64,000 nucleotides of DNA from an uncultured Litoreibacter sp. (GCA_947504205.1 CANNGL010000001.1:744001-808000); one strand, 5' to 3'; shown: positions 7,914 to 16,693, numbered from the stretch's first letter. Notes: generated by a model from the letters alone, not told the origin. Made by a program: numbers and translations.

Positions 7914-8791
7914 CCGTAGGTTTCTCCTGAGACATAGGTCGCCGCCGCGTTGAGCGCCTTATCAAGCGCATTGGACGGCTCTGCGCCCTCGGCTTCGGCA
8001 GCAATGTGGGCGGCCATGAATGTGTCGCCTGCGCCCGTAACACGCGTGACCATCACCTCCGGCGGCGTTCGTTCGATGACCATGTCATCTGCGGCGAAAG
8101 TTGCAGGCCGGGATCCATCGGTGACCAAAACGCGACCGACACCGCGCCGCGCGAGTTGCGTGGCAGCTTCTTGCGATGTCTCGGGTTGCGAGTGAAGAAG
8201 CAGGCCCGCTTCTTCGAGGTTCACATAGAGCGTGGTCGACGGATGCTCCAGAAATGGCGTGAGACGCTCCGCTTTCCCGGGAGATGCTGGCGCCAGTCGA
8301 AGATCGGCTGCGGCGAAACTTGCAGACCTCGCAATATCGCTCAGCAGGGATACTGTCAGATTGCCATCGATAGCGATCATGCCCGTCCAGCCCTTCAATG
8401 CGCCCTCCAGCAGGGGCCTTAGAATTTTGTCACCCGCGGCCTCAAGTGAATGGGCGTCTGCAATGGCAGCGATCAGTCCGTTGCCGCCCTCAATCGCCAT
8501 GTAGCGATCGGTTGGCAAATCATCGGAGCGATAGACATGTGTCGTCAGCGTACCGAGACGCCCACATGCGCGCATCAACTCTTCGCCCTCATCGTCGCGC
8601 CCGATAGCCGTCAGCAGCGCCGGTGTCATACCATAGGCTTTCAGCGCCATTGCGATATTCATCGCCACGCCACCGGGCAGCCGTGTAACGCGGCCAGGTA
8701 CGTCGGAGCCGACCCGCATATGGGCATTGGCTCGGCCAATGATGTCCCAAAGTACGGACCCTATACACAAGATGTCAGGCTGTTTGTTCAT
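7910..8791 (-). CDS. psuK: Pseudouridine kinase (PfkB family)
   Basis: A 293-residue PfkB-family sugar kinase. It has the N-terminal pattern DILCIGSVLWDIIGRA, the GG motif LPGGVAMNIAMAL, and the C-terminal ATP and anion-hole signature VTRVTGAGDTFMAAHIAAE with the catalytic Asp in GAGD. PfkB enzymes cannot be separated reliably by motif alone. The pseudouridine assignment rests on the ATGA overlap with psuG. The product would be pseudouridine 5'-phosphate. Both TetR genes lie upstream on the same strand, with an 86-base gap to this start. Confidence 0.88.
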   Translation of the reverse strand: MNKQPDILCIGSVLWDIIGRANAHMRVGSDVPGRVTRLPGGVAMNIAMALKAYGMTPALLTAIGRDDEGEELMRACGRLGTLTTHVYRSDDLPTDRYMAIEGGNGLIAAIADAHSLEAAGDKILRPLLEGALKGWTGMIAIDGNLTVSLLSDIARSASFAAADLRLAPASPGKAERLTPFLEHPSTTLYVNLEEAGLLLHSQPETSQEAATQLARRGVGRVLVTDGSRPATFAADDMVIERTPPEVMVTRVTGAGDTFMAAHIAAEAEGAEPSNALDKALNAAATYVSGETYG

Positions 8792-8877
8792 GTGCTGCGT
8801 TATGAGCCTGACTGATTGGGGGAGGCAAGTCGTCAGTAGGAGGTAGTTTGACTATTTTCGACATGGCCGGGTAAATA

Positions 8878-9504
8878 TCATCTCAAGGCAGGGTCAAAGA
8901 GTAACTTGAGATGAGAGCGGTATACCAAAACTTGGTCCGATAGTGGTTTGGATGAGTTCAGCACCCGCGAGAAGACAATACCGCCGTCGATATGAGCGCA
9001 AAGCGCGTCCGCAAGATCATCGAGATCGACTTCAACCGCCGGCGGCCGCATCGCGACCACTTTATCAATCAGGTCCTTAATGCGGGCGCGACGCAGCAGG
9101 ATAGCGTCACGGTTTGCGGCACGCACTTTCGCGTCGAACAGACGGTCGTGATAGCACGATGCCGCAACAAGGCAACCGGGATGACCACCGTCTTGCAATG
9201 TTTCGAAATGTTCAGCGATCAGACGCAGAAGCAAAAGCAACTGATCGAGAGGATCATCGCACATTGCGCTGGTCCGCGAGACTGTATCCATGAAGATCGC
9301 ATGACCCTCTTGAACATAGCGCTGCAACATCGCCCGGGCGAGTTCGGTTTTATCTGAAAAGTGATAGAAGAAGCCGTTCTTCGACAGAGCTGCAGCTTGC
9401 GCAAGCTCAGATATGCTCAACGAGCCAAAGCCGCGCGCCAGCACGGATTCTTCGGCCAAATCGAGAATTCGATCGCGGGTCTCTTCTGAAACCTGTTGGG
9501 GCAT
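8878..9504 (-). CDS. TetR-family transcriptional regulator (tandem copy 2)
   Basis: A 208-residue regulator. The N-terminal helix-turn-helix covers residues 10-55 and contains the family pattern ISELAQAAALSKNGFFYHFSDKTELA. The C-terminal ligand-binding half holds GHPGCLVAASCYHDRLFD. It is clearly a paralogue of the next gene upstream, sharing GFFYHF, DKTxLAxAML, GGHPGCLVA and FDAKVRxxNR at matching positions. Only three bases separate the two genes, so they arose by tandem duplication and are probably co-transcribed. The target is unknown. The divergent methyltransferase is the nearest candidate, and psuKG lies downstream. Confidence 0.85.
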   Translation of the reverse strand: MPQQVSEETRDRILDLAEESVLARGFGSLSISELAQAAALSKNGFFYHFSDKTELARAMLQRYVQEGHAIFMDTVSRTSAMCDDPLDQLLLLLRLIAEHFETLQDGGHPGCLVAASCYHDRLFDAKVRAANRDAILLRRARIKDLIDKVVAMRPPAVEVDLDDLADALCAHIDGGIVFSRVLNSSKPLSDQVLVYRSHLKLLFDPALR

Positions 9505-9507
9505 GGG

Positions 9508-10125
9508 TCACTGTAGCCGTGGAGAAAACAGGAGCTTGAAATAGGTCTTGCACAAACGAAGTTGCTTGGAGGTGATTGTGGGGTCATCCAGAGCCTTTGA
9601 CAAGACCAGGCCTCCCTCGATACAGGCCAAGATCATATCGGCCAAGGCATCAGGGTCCATCTGATCACGGGCCGGGTATATCGCAAGAACCTCATCGATC
9701 AGCGCACGAAAACAACCACGCCACCCCAAGATAGCCTTACGATTAAGTTCTCGTACCTTCGCATCGAACAGTCGTTCCTGATAGGCCGCCGTCGCCACAA
9801 GACAACCGGGATGTCCGCCCGGGATATCGTCCAGCGTTTCAGCGATAAGTTCGATACTGATCAAAAGCACCTGTAACGGGTCATCATGGTATTGTTTGGC
9901 ACGGGAGATAACGTCAGCGAAGAAAGCATCTTCCACAGCGATATAACGTTCAAGCAACGCCATAGCCAACGCTGTCTTGTCCGGGAAGTGGTAGAAGAAG
10001 CCCCCCTTGGTAATACCAGCACCAGCAACAAGCTCTTCGATTGAGGTTGCTTCAAAGCCTTTCTCTAAGACTGCGGTCTCTGCCAGATCGAGAAGACGGG
10101 TTCTTGTATCGCTACGGCGTGTCAT
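9508..10125 (-). CDS. TetR-family transcriptional regulator (tandem copy 1)
   Basis: A 205-residue regulator with an N-terminal helix-turn-helix, IEELVAGAGITKGGFFYHFPDKTALAMA, and a C-terminal effector domain containing GGHPGCLVATAAYQERLFD. It starts 214 bases from the divergent homocysteine S-methyltransferase-family gene, the standard layout for a TetR repressor controlling its neighbour and itself. The closely similar second copy follows three bases after its stop. The shared GHPGCL segment in the ligand domain suggests both copies sense the same or related molecules, although the remaining pocket residues have diverged. Confidence 0.85.
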   Translation of the reverse strand: MTRRSDTRTRLLDLAETAVLEKGFEATSIEELVAGAGITKGGFFYHFPDKTALAMALLERYIAVEDAFFADVISRAKQYHDDPLQVLLISIELIAETLDDIPGGHPGCLVATAAYQERLFDAKVRELNRKAILGWRGCFRALIDEVLAIYPARDQMDPDALADMILACIEGGLVLSKALDDPTITSKQLRLCKTYFKLLFSPRLQ

Positions 10126-10339
10126 GGAGGTCTCTTTGATGCCAGTTAAGTTCGATAGGTACTGGACCTGCGGTATAGTAAAGCCTGAGCAGGTCTTTGA
10201 CCAGAGATCGCGATAAGCGTGTAAGTTTTTGTATTTATTACATTATACGGTATTTTCATAGTCTGTACCGCAAGCTCACTATCGGAAAATAGGGCCCGGA
10301 ACGTATCACTCCGCCATTACATTTTGACGGAGAGTAACA
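10126..10339. promoter_or_regulatory. Divergent control region between tetR and the methyltransferase gene
   Basis: This 214-base AT-rich region separates the first TetR gene from the methyltransferase. It carries TGCGGTATAG at 10169-10178 and a near-match in opposite orientation, CTGTACCGCA, at 10263-10272. A shorter CGGTA...TACCG pair spans 10248-10270. Repeated, oppositely oriented copies are what a TetR dimer would need, but the match is imperfect and the assignment is inference. Confidence 0.35.
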
Positions 10340-11296
10340 ATGACACAGAGCCCACATATAACTGATCTATTATCCTCAGAGCAGCCATACCTGACGGATG
10401 GTGGCTTTGAGACGACGCTTGTCTTCTATGAAGGCTTCGATCTGCCTGAGTTCGCGGCGTTCACCATTATGGACACGGACGAAGGGCGCGACGCAACCGA
10501 GCGCTACTTCACACGTTATGTCGAGTTGGCGAAATCTCGTGGCCGCGGCTACGTTCTGGACACCAACACGTGGCGTGCCGGTATTGCGTGGGCTGAACCG
10601 CTTGGCCTGAGCAAAGAAGAAATCCTGGAAGCAAATCGTCAATCCTGCATCTGGGCCCGCGGGTTTCGAGCCAAATGGGAAAGCCGCGCCTTGCCAATCG
10701 TCATCAACGGGGTCGTCGGCCCAGCAGGCGACGCCTATATCGCAGATACCGATATGAGCGTTGGCCGTGCAGCGGATATTCATCTTCCGCAAATCTCGCG
10801 GCTGGCTGAATCTGGTGCGGACATGGTTTCTGCGATTACGTTGACCAACAGCGCTGAAGCGACCGGTATCGTTCGTGCGGCGCGACGTGTCGGCATTCCG
10901 GTTGTCATCTCATTCACGCTCGAAACGGATGGGTATCTTCCAACGGGGCAAAGTCTGGGCGAGGCCATCGCCGAGGTGGATGCGGCGACTGATGGCTACG
11001 CACTCTACTTCATGATCAACTGCGCACATCCGGACCATTTTGCTGAAACAGTCAACGGGTCGAAAGACTGGTTGCAACGGATTGGTGGAGTACGTGCCAA
11101 TGCCTCACGGATGTCGCACGCTGAACTTGATGAAAGCGAAGTACTTGATGATGGTGATCCGGCTGAGTTTGGTCAGTTGCACAAAGCACTGGTCGCGCAA
11201 CTGCCCAATCTCAAAGTGCTGGGCGGGTGTTGTGGGACCGATCACCGGCATGTGGCCTTCGTCGCAGATCATACAAGCCACTCTCATGCGGCCTGA
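10340..11296 (+). CDS. Homocysteine S-methyltransferase family protein
   Basis: A 318-residue zinc methyltransferase of the BHMT/MmuM fold. It begins with TDGGFETTLVF. The expected zinc ligands are visible as the Cys in FMINCAHP and the Cys pair in LGGCCGTDHRH near the C-terminus. Family enzymes move a methyl group from a donor such as S-methylmethionine, betaine or a sulfonium compound to homocysteine to make methionine. The donor cannot be told from sequence. A good ribosome site, GGAG, sits seven bases before the ATG. The divergent TetR pair probably regulates it. In a marine bacterium a dimethylsulfonio compound is a reasonable but unproven donor. Confidence 0.85.
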   Translation: MTQSPHITDLLSSEQPYLTDGGFETTLVFYEGFDLPEFAAFTIMDTDEGRDATERYFTRYVELAKSRGRGYVLDTNTWRAGIAWAEPLGLSKEEILEANRQSCIWARGFRAKWESRALPIVINGVVGPAGDAYIADTDMSVGRAADIHLPQISRLAESGADMVSAITLTNSAEATGIVRAARRVGIPVVISFTLETDGYLPTGQSLGEAIAEVDAATDGYALYFMINCAHPDHFAETVNGSKDWLQRIGGVRANASRMSHAELDESEVLDDGDPAEFGQLHKALVAQLPNLKVLGGCCGTDHRHVAFVADHTSHSHAA

Positions 11297-11574
11297 AAGC
11301 AGATGCGAGGCTATTTGAGAAAGCGCTGGAAGACACGCAAACAGCCTTTGCTTCCAGACATTCATGACCCGCATATCCGGCGCGATATCGGGCTGGCTCC
11401 CCAGGAGTTTCGACCAAAAGCGTGGTGTTCGCTCTTCTAGAGCGGGCGTCACACCTTTCACGCAGCAAACGACCTCTATGACACGGGCTGGCATCGTCCG
11501 ACGTGCATTGCGGGGGTTTGTCTGCGTCCCTCAACCAAACCCGAACTGAATGTTCGATCAAATGGAGACATCTT

Positions 11575-12159
11575 ATGTTTAAGACAACTTTAACTGCTAT
11601 GGCCTTCTTGGCCACTTCCACGCTGGCACTTTTTGCGGCAGACGCACCAACAAGTTTTGACGTGGCCGAAGATCACACCCGCTTCAGCTTTGCTGCGGCA
11701 CCCGTAGACGCTGACGGCATGCCACTCCACGGCAATGCGTTTGTGACCCAAGGCTATATCTATCCAGCGGGAACCCTGACAGGCGCCGAGGCTGGCGTTT
11801 TGGAAGATGGATCGCCTGCCTATCCTGATCTTGTGCTGGGCACCTGGACTTGTGACGGCTGGTTCGTTGGCGATGCGATGGCAACCAAAAGCGGCACTTG
11901 GCTCATCAGCCGGCAAGTTTTTGAATTTCGCAATGGGGACGTGCTGGTCTCGCAAGGGCCCGAGAAGGCGGATATTGGCTTGTCCTATGAGCGTCCCATC
12001 ACGGGCGCCACAGGTGAGTATGCCGATAACGACGGCGACATTACCCAGACAATGCTCGGGATGACCGACTTCATGGGTGTGAACGTGCACTTCGACATGA
12101 ATTATGAGCGCCATGCCTATCTCGGGTCAGCCAACAGCGATGAAATTGCAAACAATTAA
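11575..12159 (+). CDS. Secreted protein, possible allene-oxide-cyclase-like barrel
   Basis: The start is moved from the track's 11503 to the ATG at 11575, which has GGAG seven bases upstream and opens directly into a signal peptide (MFKTTLTAMAFLATSTLALFAADA). The mature protein has about 170 residues. The alternating beta pattern, with GTWTCDGWFVGD in the middle and the late segment ITGATGEYADNDGDITQTM, resembles the allene oxide cyclase/dirigent barrel seen in some secreted bacterial proteins. The resemblance is by eye and moderate. No catalytic residues can be named. The gene stands alone and is followed by a strong hairpin. The 278 bases before it show no other gene. Confidence 0.6.
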   Translation: MFKTTLTAMAFLATSTLALFAADAPTSFDVAEDHTRFSFAAAPVDADGMPLHGNAFVTQGYIYPAGTLTGAEAGVLEDGSPAYPDLVLGTWTCDGWFVGDAMATKSGTWLISRQVFEFRNGDVLVSQGPEKADIGLSYERPITGATGEYADNDGDITQTMLGMTDFMGVNVHFDMNYERHAYLGSANSDEIANN

Positions 12160-12187
12160 CGCGTAACTAATGTAGTGAGTGAGTGGG

Positions 12188-12213
12188 CCGGGGTCGCTTA
12201 AAGGCGACCCCGG
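12188..12213 (+). terminator. GC-rich hairpin after the secreted-protein gene
   Basis: A perfect 10-bp stem CCGGGGTCGC/GCGACCCCGG with a 6-base loop lies 28 bases after the stop codon. There is no T run behind it, so it may be a weak terminator or a transcript-stabilising end. It lies just before the GNAT gene. Confidence 0.5.
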
Positions 12214-12237
12214 TTACCTCCGGAAAGAGTGAAAGAG

Positions 12238-12807
12238 ATGACACCAATATTTAGACCAGCCAACAGAGCCGATGCCCCTGATCTTGCAGAGCTTGTGAAT
12301 TATGCAGGCGAAGGTATGCCGCTGGCGCTTTGGACCAACATAGCAGAACCCGGACAAGATCCATGGGAGGTGGGCCGTGCGCGGGCCGCGCGCGACGAAG
12401 GCTCTTTTTCCTGGCGCAACGGGCAAGTGGCCGAGATTGACGGCACTGTTGCTGGCATGATCATGACCTACGTCACCGCTAAGGACCCAGAAGAGCTTAC
12501 CGATGACCTGCCCGCAATGTTCGTGCCTTTGGTCGAACTTGAAAACAAGGTCCCTGAAACGCTCTACGTAAACATTCTTGCCACCAAGCCGGCCTTCCGG
12601 CGCCGGGGTATCGCAAAGAGGTTGATGCTTGACGCCGAGAACAGCAAACCTGCCAATGGCATGTCGTTGATTGTTGCCGATAAGAACACTGGTGCAAGGC
12701 AGTTTTACAGCTCGCTCGGTTATCGGGAAATTGCGCGCGCACCGCTGGTTGCCGAGATGGGATGGCAGACCGAGCATGAAGAGTGGATTCTCATCGCCAA
12801 ACCTTAA
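12238..12807 (+). CDS. GNAT-family N-acetyltransferase
   Basis: An acetyltransferase of about 189 residues. The acetyl-CoA-binding motif is at FRRRGIAKRLMLDAE (about residue 120), followed by the typical NTGARQFYSSLGY segment near the C-terminus. The track begins at a GTG at 12229. The ATG at 12238 gives the more usual N-terminus MTPIFRPANRADAPDLAEL, so I prefer it, although neither start has a strong ribosome site. The substrate is unknown. It lies between the secreted-protein gene and rpsB without evident functional connection to either. Confidence 0.82.
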   Translation: MTPIFRPANRADAPDLAELVNYAGEGMPLALWTNIAEPGQDPWEVGRARAARDEGSFSWRNGQVAEIDGTVAGMIMTYVTAKDPEELTDDLPAMFVPLVELENKVPETLYVNILATKPAFRRRGIAKRLMLDAENSKPANGMSLIVADKNTGARQFYSSLGYREIARAPLVAEMGWQTEHEEWILIAKP

Positions 12808-12877
12808 TGCCAAAAGGGCTTGCGGGGCAGGGGGTGTTGGCCTATACGGCACCCACTTCACAGGTCGGGGTCGGGCC

Positions 12878-12898
12878 TGACGGGGAGAAATCCCGTCA
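12878..12898 (+). promoter_or_regulatory. Hairpin in the rpsB leader
   Basis: A 7-bp perfect stem TGACGGG/CCCGTCA with a 7-base loop lies 70 bases before the rpsB start, in the 160-base leader. Ribosomal protein S2 is known to control its own messenger in other bacteria. This is a candidate structured leader, not a recognised motif. Confidence 0.35.
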
Positions 12899-12968
12899 TG
12901 CGTCCACCGGTTGAGCGTCTGCTTCAATACCCCCGTCCGAGGATTGAAACCGGAAAGGAACTGCAAAG

Positions 12969-13853
12969 ATGGCTTTGCCAGAATTCTCTTTGCGTCAGCT
13001 CTTGGAAGCTGGCGTACACTTTGGTCACCAGACCCAACGCTGGAATCCACGTATGGCCCCGTATATTTACGGTGCCAAAAACGGCATCCACATCATGGAC
13101 CTTACACAGACTGTTCCAATGCTGGATCAGGCCCTGCAAATTGTTCGTGACACGACCGCCAAGGGCGGCCGCGTTCTGTTCGTCGGCACCAAGCGTCAGG
13201 CACAGCGCCCGATCGCAGAAGCCGCAGAGAAGTGCGCACAATACTACATGAACCACCGTTGGCTGGGCGGCACGCTGACCAACTGGAAAACCGTGTCTAA
13301 CTCAATCTCGCGCCTCAAGCAGATCGACGAAGCCATGGAGACCGGCGCGGAAGGCCTGACGAAGAAAGAGCGTCTGGGCATGGAACGTGACCAGACCAAA
13401 CTGCAAGCCTCTCTCGGCGGTATCCGCGAGATGGGTGGAACACCTGATCTTCTGTTCGTCATCGATGTGAACAAAGAAGACCTGGCCATCGCCGAAGCCA
13501 AGAAATTGGGTATTCCGGTTATTGCTGTGGTCGATACCAACTGCTCCCCTGACGACATCGATTTCCTGATTCCAGGCAATGACGATGCGTCCCGCGCGAT
13601 CTCGCTTTATTGCGATCTGGTTGCACGCGCTGCGCTCGATGGCATGTCTGCACAGATGGGTGCGGCTGGCGTTGATATCGGTGCGATGGAAGAAGCTCCC
13701 GTAGAGGAAGTTGTTGCGGAAGAACCTGCTTCAGCGGCTGAAGCAGCGCCATCGGACGAGACAGTATCCAACGATGCGATTGCGTCTGACGGTCCTCTGG
13801 ACATCGAAAGCACGCAAGAGACCAAGGAAGCTGCTGCTGAAAAAGCCGAATAA
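12969..13853 (+). CDS. rpsB: 30S ribosomal protein S2
   Basis: The 294-residue protein has the complete S2 core: [30 protein letters not shown] at the N-terminus, [22 protein letters not shown], and the late [14 protein letters not shown] and [11 protein letters not shown]. The last 60 or so residues form an acidic Ala/Glu-rich tail ([18 protein letters not shown]), longer than in enterobacterial S2, as often seen in Alphaproteobacteria. An AAGGA ribosome site lies nine bases before the ATG. It is followed by tsf, the conserved rpsB-tsf order, with a hairpin between them. Confidence 0.97.
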   Translation: MALPEFSLRQLLEAGVHFGHQTQRWNPRMAPYIYGAKNGIHIMDLTQTVPMLDQALQIVRDTTAKGGRVLFVGTKRQAQRPIAEAAEKCAQYYMNHRWLGGTLTNWKTVSNSISRLKQIDEAMETGAEGLTKKERLGMERDQTKLQASLGGIREMGGTPDLLFVIDVNKEDLAIAEAKKLGIPVIAVVDTNCSPDDIDFLIPGNDDASRAISLYCDLVARAALDGMSAQMGAAGVDIGAMEEAPVEEVVAEEPASAAEAAPSDETVSNDAIASDGPLDIESTQETKEAAAEKAE

Positions 13854-13885
13854 GGCTGACGCGCAGAGTTTACGCAAGCTCGATA

Positions 13886-13911
13886 CCGGGATCCTGCCCA
13901 GCAGGTCCCGG
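13886..13911 (+). terminator. rpsB-tsf intercistronic hairpin (attenuator-like)
   Basis: The stem CCGGGA-CCTGC/GCAGG-TCCCGG has one bulged T and a 3-base loop, with a short ATTTT run eight bases later. It lies between rpsB and tsf. A partial terminator here would lower tsf expression relative to rpsB, as is known for this operon elsewhere. Confidence 0.5.
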
Positions 13912-13941
13912 ACCACATTTTAGTTACAGGAGATCCATGAG

Positions 13942-14817
13942 ATGGCGATTACCGCTGCAATGGTGAAAGAACTGCGCGATAGCACGGGCGCAGGCATGAT
14001 GGACGCAAAAAAAGCGCTGACTGAAACCGACGGTGACATGGAAGCCGCTGTTGATTGGCTGCGCACCAAGGGTCTGGCGAAAGCGGCCAAGAAATCTGGC
14101 CGTACGGCGGCAGAAGGGCTCGTTGCCGTTCAGGTGAATGGCGGGCAGGGGGTTGCCGTTGAGGTGAACTCTGAAACCGACTTCGTTGCCAAGAACGCCG
14201 AATTCCAGGAAATGGTTTCAGGTATCGCTGCGGCTGCGTTGAGCGTGGCCGATGTTGATGCGCTGAAGGCCGCGGATATGGGCGGGAAATCTGTCGAAGA
14301 CACAATCACCGACAAGATCGCTACGATCGGTGAAAACATGTCGGTACGTCGCATGCAGAAAATCGACGGCACATCAGTCGTCTCCTACGTCCACAATGCG
14401 GCAACTGCGGGCATGGGCAAGATCGGTGTGCTCGTTGCGCTCTCTGGCGATAATGAAGCGTTTGGCAAGCAGGTTGCGATGCATGTCGCGGCCGTAAACC
14501 CAGCCTCATTGTCCGAAGATGATTTGGATGCCGCTGTGGTCGAGAAAGAGAAACAGGTTCAAATCGACATCGCGAAAGAGTCTGGAAAGCCAGACGCGGT
14601 TATCGAGAAGATGATCGTGGGCCGCATGAAGAAATTCATGGCAGAGGTCACGCTTCTTAACCAACAATTCGTGATCAACCCTGACGTCACCGTCGGCCAG
14701 GCTGCAAAAGACGCAGGCGTAGAAGTAACAGGTTTTGTTCGCCTCGAAGTTGGTGAAGGCATCGAGAAGAAAGAAGAAAACTTCGCAGAAGAAGTTGCGG
14801 CTCAACTGGGCAACTAA
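13942..14817 (+). CDS. tsf: Elongation factor Ts
   Basis: A 291-residue EF-Ts with its N-terminal UBA-like domain, [20 protein letters not shown], followed by [20 protein letters not shown], the EF-Tu contact motif [13 protein letters not shown] near residue 80, and the C-terminal dimerisation region ending in EEVAAQLGN. It catalyses GDP/GTP exchange on EF-Tu during translation. AGGAG lies nine bases before the ATG. It is the last gene of the rpsB-tsf unit and is followed by a strong terminator. The length is normal for the family. Confidence 0.97.
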   Translation: MAITAAMVKELRDSTGAGMMDAKKALTETDGDMEAAVDWLRTKGLAKAAKKSGRTAAEGLVAVQVNGGQGVAVEVNSETDFVAKNAEFQEMVSGIAAAALSVADVDALKAADMGGKSVEDTITDKIATIGENMSVRRMQKIDGTSVVSYVHNAATAGMGKIGVLVALSGDNEAFGKQVAMHVAAVNPASLSEDDLDAAVVEKEKQVQIDIAKESGKPDAVIEKMIVGRMKKFMAEVTLLNQQFVINPDVTVGQAAKDAGVEVTGFVRLEVGEGIEKKEENFAEEVAAQLGN

Positions 14818-14842
14818 GACTTTTTCTGGCGTTGAAAATTAA

Positions 14843-14880
14843 AAAGCGGTGCAAGCTCATACAGCTTGCACCGCTTTCTT
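14843..14880 (+). terminator. Intrinsic terminator of rpsB-tsf
   Basis: A perfect 15-bp stem AAAGCGGTGCAAGCT/AGCTTGCACCGCTTT with loop CATAC starts 25 bases after the tsf stop; the 3' arm ends in TTT followed by CTT. The rest of 14881-15133 shows no gene or further structure. Confidence 0.85.
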
Positions 14881-15133
14881 GTTTCGGAACCATGCTGGGG
14901 AAGATGGACCGAAATCTGAACGCCGCCGGGTCAATCGACTATAAATTCACCCGACGGCAAATCCGGAAAACCGGACCGAAACATCAGATCCTACAATTGA
15001 AGGATGATCTCTCGGTATAAGTCCCATGGCAAAAGCCACCACTCACGGAACGGCCAAAAGATGCCGCAGAAGTTACCGAAATCAAAGTAAGGGATTCCAT
15101 ACCAACTCGCTGCCAGAGGCGAGGCAGTGGTAT

Positions 15134-15889
15134 CTAACGCTCGATCAGGAAGAACTGATTTTGGGAGCTCGCCTTGAGAATTGCCTGCGCTGTAGTGTCG
15201 ACATCCAGAGCTTCACGCGCCAAGCGCAGGTGCTTCTCAATGGTGGCCGGATTGAGGCCCATAATCGTGGCGGTGTCCTGAATGGTTTTGCCATCCGCGA
15301 CCCATTCCAACACCTCGCGCTGCCGTGCGGTCAACTTTCGACGCTGGCCCGTGGTGTGGGGCAGCTGCGTGACCTTCAAATGCATGATTTTGTTGGCCAA
15401 TTCAATTTCGGGGCCTTTTTCAGCCCACATTGCATCGACCTCATCCTGCGTTTTGCCGCGCTCAGCAGTGAGGCCAATCGCGCCCTTGGCCCGCATGGAA
15501 ACATCGTGAAAACTAATGGTGTATCCCGCAGTGACCTCCATGCGAGCATTAAGCGCCATGGCTTCCATCTCAGCTGGGCCCATCTGACCTGTCTGCATCA
15601 GCTCAGCCACCATGCGCCAGCTACAGGCCCCAACGTTTTCGGATGCCCATGCCACCATCGGTCCTTTGAAATACATGCCTTCGCCGATGAACATGTCGAC
15701 GTATTCAGGGTCATGATTTGTCAGGATCAAAGCATCTTGCAGATCACCCAATGTGGTACCCGTGCGAAAGCGCGTGTAGCCATAGATCATCCGATCAAAG
15801 CCGTACTCCGCCATCTTGCCAGTATGGAGAGACCAAGCCTCTTCCATGGTATTGGCCGAAACCACTTTATTGAGATGTTCGTCGATCAT
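15134..15889 (-). CDS. LuxR-family regulator with altered autoinducer-binding domain (LuxR solo)
   Basis: A 251-residue regulator with an N-terminal autoinducer-binding-type domain (about residues 10-165) and a C-terminal GerE helix-turn-helix, LTARQREVLEWVADGKTIQDTATIMGLN-type. The ATG at 15889 overlaps the aroQ stop as ATGA, so the track's longer start is not needed. Aligning by eye with TraR, the ligand-pocket residues Trp57, Tyr61 and Asp70 appear as Tyr63, Phe67 and Gly76, while Pro71 and Trp85 are kept (Pro77, Trp91). Loss of the Asp that binds the acyl-homoserine-lactone amide suggests a different ligand. No luxI synthase gene is in the window. Confidence 0.85.
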   Translation of the reverse strand: MIDEHLNKVVSANTMEEAWSLHTGKMAEYGFDRMIYGYTRFRTGTTLGDLQDALILTNHDPEYVDMFIGEGMYFKGPMVAWASENVGACSWRMVAELMQTGQMGPAEMEAMALNARMEVTAGYTISFHDVSMRAKGAIGLTAERGKTQDEVDAMWAEKGPEIELANKIMHLKVTQLPHTTGQRRKLTARQREVLEWVADGKTIQDTATIMGLNPATIEKHLRLAREALDVDTTAQAILKASSQNQFFLIER

Positions 15890-16332
15890 CCTGTCCCAGG
15901 TCCGTAACGATGCATAAGCGCGTCCATTGCCAGGATATAGCTGTGTGGGCCGAAACCACAAATCTGACCAACGGTCGCTGGTGCAATCACTGAGGTGTGG
16001 CGGAAAGCTTCGCGGCTATGCACGTTAGAAATATGTACTTCGATAACCGGCAGTTCAACACCCACGATCGCATCATAAAGCGCAATAGAGGTATGCGTGA
16101 ACGCACCAGCATTCAGGACGACGCCAAAATGCGTATCTCGTGCAGCATGCAAGTGATCGAGGAGGGCGCCTTCATGGTTAGATTGGCGGCACTCTACATC
16201 TATTCCCAAGCCAGATCCGTGGGCCAGACACGCTGCTTCAAGGTCAGAAAGCGTGTCTGAGCCATAAATCTCGGGTTCCCGCGTTCCCAAAAGGTTCAGG
16301 TTGGGTCCGTTCAGGATAAGGACAGAAGCCAT
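15886..16332 (-). CDS. aroQ: Type II 3-dehydroquinate dehydratase
   Basis: A 148-residue enzyme matching the type II family over its whole length: LILNGPNLNLLGTREPEIYG with the active-site Tyr in EIYG, CRQSNHEGALLDHLH, LNAGAFTHTSIALYDAI, the catalytic His in EVHISNVHSREAFRHTS, and GQICGFGPHSYILAMDAL. It dehydrates 3-dehydroquinate to 3-dehydroshikimate in the shikimate pathway. It is the first gene of a two-gene unit whose second gene is the LuxR regulator, overlapping by ATGA. A biosynthetic gene driving an unpaired LuxR regulator is an unusual coupling. Confidence 0.95.
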   Translation of the reverse strand: MASVLILNGPNLNLLGTREPEIYGSDTLSDLEAACLAHGSGLGIDVECRQSNHEGALLDHLHAARDTHFGVVLNAGAFTHTSIALYDAIVGVELPVIEVHISNVHSREAFRHTSVIAPATVGQICGFGPHSYILAMDALMHRYGPGTG

Positions 16333-16693
16333 TTGAGTACTCTTTTTTCACTTTTGTATGTAATCGCACGGTTGCTGTCGAGGATTTTGGGGAGAAAAAT
16401 ACCTCAAAAACAGCGCTCTATACTTAAGTATCGTCTTAGCGATTGATTTCGCATCACTAGGCAGCGTCGAAAAATGGGCCATCCGGACAGCGGCAGGTTG
16501 AGAATACTGTGGGCCAAATGGCGATCTCAGTAGCGATTATGGTTACTATCGTCTGTAAGGAGCGGGTGAATTCCTCCCTCAATCCAGCACAGCCTAAATA
16601 CTCATAATCAGTATTATGTAAATAAAATAGCTAGCCAAATAACTTCGCTTCGAGCGTTAAGCCATTGGAACTACCAGAATTGGTGATGAACCG
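16333..16693. other. Intergenic region upstream of aroQ
   Basis: These 361 bases are AT-rich and hold no credible reading frame, repeat or terminator that I can see. The aroQ-luxR promoter must lie in the part next to 16332. The sequence after the SDR stop shows no T-tailed hairpin. Confidence 0.5.

Noticed and set aside
12214-13050. 278-residue minus-strand ORF over the GNAT gene and rpsB start
   Set aside because: It is antisense to two clearly real genes and has no family motif or ribosome site.
15026-15907. 293-residue plus-strand ORF over the luxR gene
   Set aside because: It lies wholly antisense to the LuxR regulator; its sequence shows no domain.
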